Assembly (NCBI GenBank): GCA_013360535.1
Contig: JABWBL010000008.1
Location: 1-19,964 of the forward strand
DNA: 19,964 nt
Direction: 5' to 3'
DNA from: Planctomycetaceae bacterium
GTDB taxonomy: Bacteria; Planctomycetota; UBA1135; GCA-002686595
Shown: positions 14,752 through 19,964 of the stretch, piece after piece
How positions within the stretch are numbered: position 1 is the first letter of the stretch
How the letters are laid out: each line of letters opens with the position of its first letter
Notes under the pieces: generated by a model
What the model saw: only the letters and a program-made list of their open reading frames with translations
Told to the model about the DNA's origin: nothing
The model's database searches: none
Made by a program: the position numbers and the translations under genes

Positions 14752-15309
14752 CTACGCGCCCGCCACCGGCCGCGAGACGCGGATGGGGTCGCCGACGGTG
14801 ATGCGCCCAGCCTGAACGACGGTGCAGAGGACGCCGCGGCCGCGTTTGCCGGTCCGGAAGGCGCGAGCTACGCGCTTGGTGTGGAGCTCTCCAAACCGCG
14901 CGATGAAGCTGCGGCAGGGGCGGTGAGGGAAGTTGGAGACGAGCAGGACCGCGGTCCCGATCGAAAGGCGCGTGCCCGGCGGCAGGTTGGCCTCGGAGAG
15001 GTCGAGGTCGACCTGCAGGTTGTCGCCGGTGAGCGGCGTGCGGGACTCGTCACCGTCGGCGACGGCGCGGGCGACGTGGATGTTGATGAGCGAGACCTCG
15101 CTCTCGGGCGCGCTGTGCGGATGCACGGGCCAGGAATCACCGGCGACGCCGGCACCGGGGGAGAGGTCGAGGAACGGCGGCGTCGCGCGCTCACCAGGCC
15201 CTGTGCGAACGACGCAGCGGATCACGCGACCGTCGTCGGTGGGAGAGCGCGGCAGCGCGTCGAACCAGCCATCGAAACGCCAGGAGAAGTCGAGCTTCAC
15301 GGCGCTCAA
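14752..15309 (-). CDS. MOSC domain-containing protein
   Basis: The predicted product of up to 185 residues is close to the family minimum. The MOSC fold is shown by GVAGDSWPV (54-62), SLINIHVAR (73-81), LTGDNLQVDLDLSEANLPPGT (near 93-113), NFPHRPCRSFIARFG with the conserved C132, and the closing RGRGVLC and GRITVGDPIRV. MOSC proteins use this cysteine to handle sulfur or the molybdenum cofactor, or in related enzymes to reduce N-hydroxylated compounds; which applies here is not visible. The start is uncertain: TTG at 15309 gives MSAVKLD, while GTG at 15300 gives a product three residues shorter. Neither has a clear Shine-Dalgarno sequence. Its stop lies 12 bases from that of the convergent SitI6-like gene, and its start is 65 bases from the divergent ligase-like gene. 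Confidence 0.82.
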   Translation of the reverse strand: MSAVKLDFSWRFDGWFDALPRSPTDDGRVIRCVVRTGPGERATPPFLDLSPGAGVAGDSWPVHPHSAPESEVSLINIHVARAVADGDESRTPLTGDNLQVDLDLSEANLPPGTRLSIGTAVLLVSNFPHRPCRSFIARFGELHTKRVARAFRTGKRGRGVLCTVVQAGRITVGDPIRVSRPVAGA

Positions 15310-15374
15310 GGATAACGCGGCGTCGGGCGCACCCTCGGATCAAGGCGCGCGGGAGGGTAGAGTGCAGGTGCTGC

Positions 15375-16355
15375 ATGCGCATTGCCGTCCTCATCGATCA
15401 GTGGTCCGAGCGACCCGAGGATCACGACCCCGTCGCCGATCAGGTGGCTGCCGCGCTCGAGGACGGCGGCCACGAGACGGTGCTCGTCGGCGTTCGCAAC
15501 GACCTCAAGAAGCTGATCGACGACCTGCAGGCGGCGAAGCCGGAGCTCGTCTTCAACATCTCGGAGAGCTTCGGCGACCACATCTTCGGCGCGATCGGCA
15601 TCGTCGGCGTGCTCGACCTGCTCGGGCTGAAGTACACCGGCGGCGGGCCGGGCGAGTTCTACCTGCAGCAGGACAAGGCGCTCACGAAGAAGCTGCTCGC
15701 CTTCGACAAGATCAAGTACCCGGAGTTCGCGGTCTTCTCGCAGGACTCCGACTTCGAGACCGGCGGCAACCTGCGCATGCCGCTGTTCGTGAAGCCGCTG
15801 CGGCAGGATTCCTCGATCGGCATCGGCAAGGACGCGCTGGTCGACAACTTCCGCGACATGATGAAGCGCATCATCACGATCCACGACAAGATCGGGGACG
15901 CGGCGCTGGTCGAGGAGTACATCGACGGCCGCGAGATCTACGTCGGCGTGCTCGGCAATTCGATGCCGATGGCGCTGCCGCCGGTCGAGATCGACTTCTC
16001 GGGCTTCCCCGAGGACGGGCCGAAGATCATGTCGAGCCGCGCGAAGTGGAACACGCGCAGCGCCGAGTACAAGGGCACGAACGCGGTGATGGCGGACCTG
16101 CCGGATGAGCTGAAGGCGCGCCTGCAGAAGGTCGCGCTCGACGCGTTCCGCGCGCTGCGCGTGCGCGACTACGGTCGCGTCGACATGCGGCTCACGCCCT
16201 CGGGCGAGATCTACGTGCTCGAGGTGAACGCGAGCTGCTACCTCGAGAAGGACAGCGAATTCGCGATGTCCGCGCGCGTGGCGGGGATGAGCTTCGTGCA
16301 GCTCGTCAACGAGATCGTCGACCTCGCGGTCGAGCGCCTCGGCATCCGCGAGTGA
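15375..16355 (+). CDS. D-alanine-D-alanine ligase-like ATP-grasp protein
   Basis: The predicted product has 326 residues, similar in length to Ddl. The N-terminal domain carries VFNISESFGD (59-68). The ATP-grasp core has FVKPLRQDSSIGIGK (138-152, K140 as phosphate-binding lysine), VEEYIDGREIYVGVL (179-193), and metal ligands D270 in RVDMR, E283 and N285 in VLEVN. In Ddl the last motif is usually followed by a Pro-Asn or similar pair; here it reads NASCYLEKDSEF, so substrate choice may differ from true Ddl. The family joins an amino acid carboxylate to an amine via an acyl phosphate. A role in cell-wall dipeptide synthesis is possible, but no mur/fts/ddl cluster surrounds it, so a different dipeptide or peptide modification is equally plausible. 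The ATG at 15375 is preceded by GCAGGTG only. A perfect 10-bp hairpin follows. Confidence 0.85.
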   Translation: MRIAVLIDQWSERPEDHDPVADQVAAALEDGGHETVLVGVRNDLKKLIDDLQAAKPELVFNISESFGDHIFGAIGIVGVLDLLGLKYTGGGPGEFYLQQDKALTKKLLAFDKIKYPEFAVFSQDSDFETGGNLRMPLFVKPLRQDSSIGIGKDALVDNFRDMMKRIITIHDKIGDAALVEEYIDGREIYVGVLGNSMPMALPPVEIDFSGFPEDGPKIMSSRAKWNTRSAEYKGTNAVMADLPDELKARLQKVALDAFRALRVRDYGRVDMRLTPSGEIYVLEVNASCYLEKDSEFAMSARVAGMSFVQLVNEIVDLAVERLGIRE

Positions 16356-16383
16356 GCGCCCGTCGAACGAGGGGCTCTCACCT

Positions 16384-16409
16384 GCCGTTTGCGCCGCGCC
16401 GCAAACGGC
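16384..16409. terminator. 10-bp perfect hairpin between convergent genes
   Basis: GCCGTTTGCG (16384-16393) pairs with CGCAAACGGC (16400-16409) around the loop CCGCGC. It sits between the ligase-like gene (stop at 16355) and the minus-strand glycosidase (stop at 16426), so it can serve both directions. No T-run is present. Confidence 0.6.
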
Positions 16410-16425
16410 GCGGACGGGAAGCGCG

Positions 16426-18714
16426 TCACTCGACGGTGACGAGCCCGACGTCGATGTTCTGGCCGCCGCCGGTCTGGCGGCAGGAAACCGCGAGCACGTT
16501 CCGGCCCGGCCGCAGCGCCGCGAGCGCCTCGCGCGTGATGGGAGCCGTGACGTAACCCGTCGTGTACCCCTTGCGGTCGAGCGCGAGCACGCCGTTGATC
16601 CACACCTGCACGTCCTCGTCGTGGTGGAGCGAGAGCCGCACGTTCGCAGGCACGCTCTCGAGCTCGAACGTGCGCCGCAGCCAGATGTACGACGACTGCC
16701 AGCGCGTGCCGACCTTCGCACCGGGCGTGGTGTCGGTGCCAAAGCTCGCGCGACCGCGCATCCAGCCGCTGTCGTCGTACTCGGGCTTCTCCCAGCCCTC
16801 GCGCGGATCTGCGATCGTGTAGCGCCACTCGCCCGGCGTCCCGTGCCCCGCGTGCGGCACGAGCACGTGCGTCACCGGCGGCGGCTCGTGAATGACCCTG
16901 GTCGCCTTCGCGGCGCGTTCGGGATCGATCTTCCACACGGCGCGGTCGTACGTGAGCCAGCCGTTGACCTCGATCTCGACATCGGTGGTCTGCGTGTAGA
17001 CCGCGGCAGAGAGGCCTTCGCCGATGAGCTCCGGCAGGCGCGCGACGAGCTCGAGGTACGCGGCCTCGAGCTCCGGCTTCGTCGCGTAGCTCTTGTAGCC
17101 CCAGTTGTCCTTGTCGAGCAGCGTGTGGCCCTCGAGCGGCAGCCCGAGACCGCCGAACTCGCCGAGCACGCTCGCGCGCACGCTCTCCACCGGCGCCATG
17201 CCCGGCCCGGGGTAGGCGTGGATGTCGATCACGTCGCCGACGTTCTTGTCGGTCCAGCCGCTGGCGTTGTTGACCAGGCGCGTCGGATCGAGGTTCGCGG
17301 TCAAGCGCGTGATGCGCTCGGTGTCGTGCTGGCCCCAGCCTTCGTTGAACGGCACCCACATCACGATCGACGGATGGTGGCCGCGGTCGGCGACGAGCTC
17401 GCGCAGCTCGGCCTCGAAGTTCGAGCGCCAGCCCGCCTGATCGCAGTTGCCGCTCGGCATGTCCTGCCACACGAGCACGCCCATCGAATCGCACAGCCAG
17501 TAGAAGAGCTCCGGCTCGACCTTGACGTGCTTGCGCAGCATGTTGCCGCCCATGCGGAGCACCGCGTCGATGTCGAAACGCATCGCGTCGACCGACGGCG
17601 GCGTGTAGAGGCCATCGGGCCAGAAGCCTTGGTCGAGCGGGCCGAACTGGAACAGCGCCTCGCCATTGAGCGCGATGCGACGCACTCCGCGCGCGTCGGG
17701 AAGCACGGCGATGTCGCGGAAGCCGCAGTAACTAGCGACTTCGTCGAGCGTCGCGCCGTTGGTGTCGACGAGGCGCACGCGCAGGCCGTGCAGCGCCGGA
17801 TCCGCAGGCGACCACGTGCGATGGCCGACGACGTCGAGCTCGAGGCGCCCGTTCGCGCTCTCGGCCTTCGCGAGCACCTTGCCGTCGAGGCCGAGCACCT
17901 CGAGCTCCGCCTTCGCCGCGACGCCGCGCACGTCGAGATCGACGGCGAGGTGGCCGCCCGCGCTCGCGTGAACGCGCAGCCTCTCGAGGTGCACCTGCGG
18001 CACGGGCTCGAGCCAAACCGTCTGCCAGATGCCGCTCGTCGGCGTGTACCAGATGCCGTTGGGGGCGAGCACCTGCTTGCCGCGCGGCTGTCCCGCGGAA
18101 TCCGTGCCGTCCTCGACGACGACGGACAACAGGTTGGTCAAGTTCGGACCCACGAGCTCCGTGATGTCGAGCGAGAACGGGTCGTAACCGCCCGAGTGCG
18201 AGCCCGCCTCGCGGCCGTTGACGAACACGCGCGCGCGCCAGTCGACGGCGCCAAAATGCAGGAGCAGCCGCTGTCCGCTCCATGCCGTCGGAACCTCGAA
18301 GGGCCGCAGGTACCACAAGCGCTCGTTCGGCTTGAGCGTGCGCCCGACGCCCGAGAGCGCGCTCTCCGGCGGGAACGGCACGAGGATCGTCCCGTCCCAG
18401 CGCGACGAAGGCTGCACGTCGCTCGCGGTGATGGCGTAGCTCCACAGGCCGTTGAGGTTGCTCCAGCTCGAGCGCACGAGCGTCGGCCGCGGGTACTCGC
18501 GCCACGCGTTCTGCGGCGTGACCTCGCGCCCCCAGCGCGTCCACAGCTTGCTCTCCGCGGGTTTCCAGTTCGGGTCGTCGGTGACGGACGGCGGCTGGAC
18601 GAACTCGACCGGCGTCGGAGCGACGGGCGTCGCTGCGGTTCGCGTCGAACGGTCGCTCGAAGGGACGGCGCAGGCGAAGCAGAGCGCGACGGCGAGTAGG
18701 GCGAGGCGTTTCAT
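16426..18714 (-). CDS. Exported glycoside hydrolase family 2 protein
   Basis: The predicted product has 762 residues. The N-terminus MKRLALLAVALCFACAVPSS is an export signal; the cysteine at the end of the hydrophobic run could be a lipid attachment site, although CFAC is a poor lipobox. Domains in order are a sugar-binding beta sandwich (about 75-210, with LHFGAVDWRARVFVNGREAGSHSGG-like core), an immunoglobulin-like domain (about 210-300), and a TIM barrel (about 305-600). The barrel holds the acid/base E458 in NEGWGQ and the nucleophile E519 in GEFGG. A C-terminal beta sandwich (about 650-762) with SLHHDEDVQVWING may bind sugar. The family includes retaining beta-galactosidases, glucuronidases and mannosidases; the sugar cannot be read here. 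It probably trims polysaccharides in the periplasm or at the surface. The metallopeptidase gene lies 57 bases upstream on the same strand. Confidence 0.9.
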   Translation of the reverse strand: MKRLALLAVALCFACAVPSSDRSTRTAATPVAPTPVEFVQPPSVTDDPNWKPAESKLWTRWGREVTPQNAWREYPRPTLVRSSWSNLNGLWSYAITASDVQPSSRWDGTILVPFPPESALSGVGRTLKPNERLWYLRPFEVPTAWSGQRLLLHFGAVDWRARVFVNGREAGSHSGGYDPFSLDITELVGPNLTNLLSVVVEDGTDSAGQPRGKQVLAPNGIWYTPTSGIWQTVWLEPVPQVHLERLRVHASAGGHLAVDLDVRGVAAKAELEVLGLDGKVLAKAESANGRLELDVVGHRTWSPADPALHGLRVRLVDTNGATLDEVASYCGFRDIAVLPDARGVRRIALNGEALFQFGPLDQGFWPDGLYTPPSVDAMRFDIDAVLRMGGNMLRKHVKVEPELFYWLCDSMGVLVWQDMPSGNCDQAGWRSNFEAELRELVADRGHHPSIVMWVPFNEGWGQHDTERITRLTANLDPTRLVNNASGWTDKNVGDVIDIHAYPGPGMAPVESVRASVLGEFGGLGLPLEGHTLLDKDNWGYKSYATKPELEAAYLELVARLPELIGEGLSAAVYTQTTDVEIEVNGWLTYDRAVWKIDPERAAKATRVIHEPPPVTHVLVPHAGHGTPGEWRYTIADPREGWEKPEYDDSGWMRGRASFGTDTTPGAKVGTRWQSSYIWLRRTFELESVPANVRLSLHHDEDVQVWINGVLALDRKGYTTGYVTAPITREALAALRPGRNVLAVSCRQTGGGQNIDVGLVTVE

Positions 18715-18771
18715 CGTGCCGCGAGCATTCCGCGCGCGGCCGCGCTTGCCAAGCCTCGCGCTCGAGGAACG

Positions 18772-19782
18772 TCAGGGCAGGTAGCTGCCCTGATGCACGT
18801 GGTTCATCGCGAGCGCGGCGATGAAGGTCGTCAGCGCGAGCGAGGCCTGGTGCTCGCGCGCGGGCTCGAACGCGAGGCCGAGCTCGTCCGCGCGCGCCGC
18901 GAGGTGCCGCACGAGCGCGCGGGTGCGCTCGGGAAAATGCCCGGTCCAGCGGAAGACGTAGGCCATCAGCTCGCGCTCGAGCGAGTGGATCAGCGCCGAG
19001 GCCGGGCGGCCCGCGTGGTCCGCGTCAGGTGCGAGCTCCTCGAAGATCGAGCGCAGCGCGCCGTCGAGCCCGTGCGGAAACTCGCCCTCGGGCTGCGCCA
19101 TGTGGCCGTAGTACTCCTCGACCGAGTACACGAGCTCGCCGACGTCCTCGTCCGCCGTCGCCTCGACCACCAGCGGGTCGCGCTCGCGCAGCTCGGACAT
19201 CGTCCGGTCGCAGTATTCGAGCTTCGCGAGCGCCTGCGGCTGGTCCGAATACTCCTCGCGCCAGTCGAGCCCCGGCGTCATCCAGACCGCGAAGGTCTCG
19301 GCCCAGTCCTCGTCGGGATGCTTCTGCGCGTACCAGCCCGGCAGGTGCCGCACGTAGCGGCGGCTGAACGGCGAAGGCCTGTAATCCTCGAGGTACGGCT
19401 GCGTGATCGGCCCGAAGAGCCGCACCCAGTCGCCGTCGTCGTAGAGCTTGTAGGCGTAGTTGACGACGTGCCCGAACTCGTGGCGCAGGTAGCGCAGGAG
19501 CTCGCGCCGGCTCTCGCCCTCGAGCATCTGCCCCTTCTGCGCGTGCAGGTCGGCGAGCGGCTCCTCGGCGAGATAGAACGGGATCGCGATCGCGATCGTG
19601 CCGGTGACGACGCCCCACTCGGTCGACAGGTACAGCCGCGGCCGCACGCGCAGGCCGAGCGCGTCGAGCTCACGCTGGAACTCGGCCACGGCCGGCTCGA
19701 GGCGCGTGCCTTCGATCTTCAGGCCGAGGTCGCGGATCGGGCGGCTCGACCAGTTGTGCTCGCGGAAGAGCTCGCTGGCCAT
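18772..19782 (-). CDS. Putative zinc metallopeptidase (HExxH)
   Basis: The predicted product has 336 residues and no signal peptide. The zinc site is H101-E102-F-G-H105 in LRHEFGHVVNY, with a probable third ligand E162 in PDEDWAETFAVWM (156-168), the layout of gluzincin-like putative zinc-binding metallopeptidases (similar to the Peptidase_Mx type, whose members also carry a DWAETFA-like segment). The protein substrate is unknown. The rest is helix-rich, with repeated aromatic/acidic surface patches. The ATG at 19782 lies 7 bases after the trpD stop, with AGGGG just before it, so the two are likely co-transcribed although their functions look unrelated. A cytoplasmic location is inferred from the absence of a signal sequence. 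Confidence 0.8.
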   Translation of the reverse strand: MASELFREHNWSSRPIRDLGLKIEGTRLEPAVAEFQRELDALGLRVRPRLYLSTEWGVVTGTIAIAIPFYLAEEPLADLHAQKGQMLEGESRRELLRYLRHEFGHVVNYAYKLYDDGDWVRLFGPITQPYLEDYRPSPFSRRYVRHLPGWYAQKHPDEDWAETFAVWMTPGLDWREEYSDQPQALAKLEYCDRTMSELRERDPLVVEATADEDVGELVYSVEEYYGHMAQPEGEFPHGLDGALRSIFEELAPDADHAGRPASALIHSLERELMAYVFRWTGHFPERTRALVRHLAARADELGLAFEPAREHQASLALTTFIAALAMNHVHQGSYLP

Positions 19783-19789
19783 GGCGCCC

Positions 19790-19964
19790 CTACCCCAGGC
19801 TCCGCAGCTTCTCGATCACGCGGCTCGCGGCGCCAGAATCGAGCGCTTCGGTCGCGATCGACACGCCTTCGGCCACCGTGGGCGCCTTGCCAGCGGCCTT
19901 GAGCACGATCGCCGCCGCCATCAGCGCCGCACAACGCGCCGGCCCGCCCTCGCCCGCGAGCACC
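19790..19964 (-). CDS. trpD: Anthranilate phosphoribosyltransferase, C-terminal 57 residues (cut by window edge)
   Basis: The frame enters from the right edge on the minus strand and ends at the TAG at 19792-19790. The visible 57 residues, with GEGGPARCAALMAA, then VAEGVSIATEALDSGAA and IEKLRSLG, match the C-terminal helices of TrpD (normally ~340 residues). TrpD moves a phosphoribosyl group onto anthranilate in tryptophan synthesis. The active-site half lies outside the window, so the call rests on the tail alone. It is immediately upstream of the metallopeptidase gene. Whether other trp genes lie beyond the edge is not visible. Confidence 0.8.
   Translation of the reverse strand, partial: VLAGEGGPARCAALMAAAIVLKAAGKAPTVAEGVSIATEALDSGAASRVIEKLRSLG

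Noticed and set aside
16621..18699. 692-codon + strand frame opposite the glycosidase
   Set aside because: Composition is that of a shadow frame (Arg, Ala, Val, His, Glu mixtures), while the minus-strand product has complete family 2 glycosidase motifs.
18734..18745. 12-bp palindrome GCGCGGCCGCGC between the metallopeptidase and glycosidase genes
   Set aside because: It has no loop and is made of GC repeats that occur by chance in this DNA; not enough to call a terminator or operator.
1..19964. CRISPR array, tRNA/rRNA gene, transposase, integrase or phage genes
   Set aside because: Looked for regularly spaced repeats, cloverleaf-like segments and mobile-element proteins; none was recognised by eye. 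A covariance-model scan would be needed to exclude small RNAs.

Overview
The window is high-GC DNA (about 70-75% in most lines I counted by eye). It most likely comes from a planctomycete. The main reason is the pair of secreted proteins at 2961-4628 and 4909-6498. Both end in C-terminal beta-rich domains that I associate with large secretomes of Planctomycetota of the Poly30/Pla163 type, and one carries a choice-of-anchor Q segment. This taxonomic call is inference from remembered protein style, not a database match.

Layout. 1-344 holds no gene I can support. 345-6498 is a block of exported proteins on the + strand: a HEAT-repeat/VWA protein, a PQQ-like beta-propeller protein and a right-handed beta-helix protein. 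The spacers between them contain a doubtful small ORF and terminator-like hairpins. 6567-9348 is a divergent pair of metabolic or housekeeping genes: a lysine 6-dehydrogenase/saccharopine-dehydrogenase-like enzyme (-) and a type 3 (archaeal/eukaryal style) prolyl-tRNA synthetase (+). 9440-10717 is a Fic-domain protein with its own C-terminal winged helix. It is preceded by a 9+9 bp inverted repeat that looks like an operator, and it overlaps tail-to-tail with a cardiolipin synthase/phospholipase D gene (-).

12184-13906 is a compact MarR - DoxX - pirin cluster, a combination typical of electrophile, quinone or redox responses. A 16-bp motif occurs at nearly the same distance before both the marR and doxX starts. 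13919-14739 holds a long imperfect inverted repeat and then a double-CxxC(G) protein resembling the Myxococcus SitI6 immunity family. It is lower in GC and has no visible toxin partner. 14752-16355 is a MOSC protein (-) divergent from a D-Ala-D-Ala-ligase-like ATP-grasp enzyme (+). 16426-19964 is all on the - strand: a family 2 glycoside hydrolase, a HExxH metallopeptidase, and the 3' end of trpD cut by the window edge.

Most of the window is ordinary chromosomal content. The parts that look accessory are the lower-GC fic and SitI6-like genes and the short dyad elements next to them. No tRNA, rRNA, CRISPR array, transposase or integrase was recognised.
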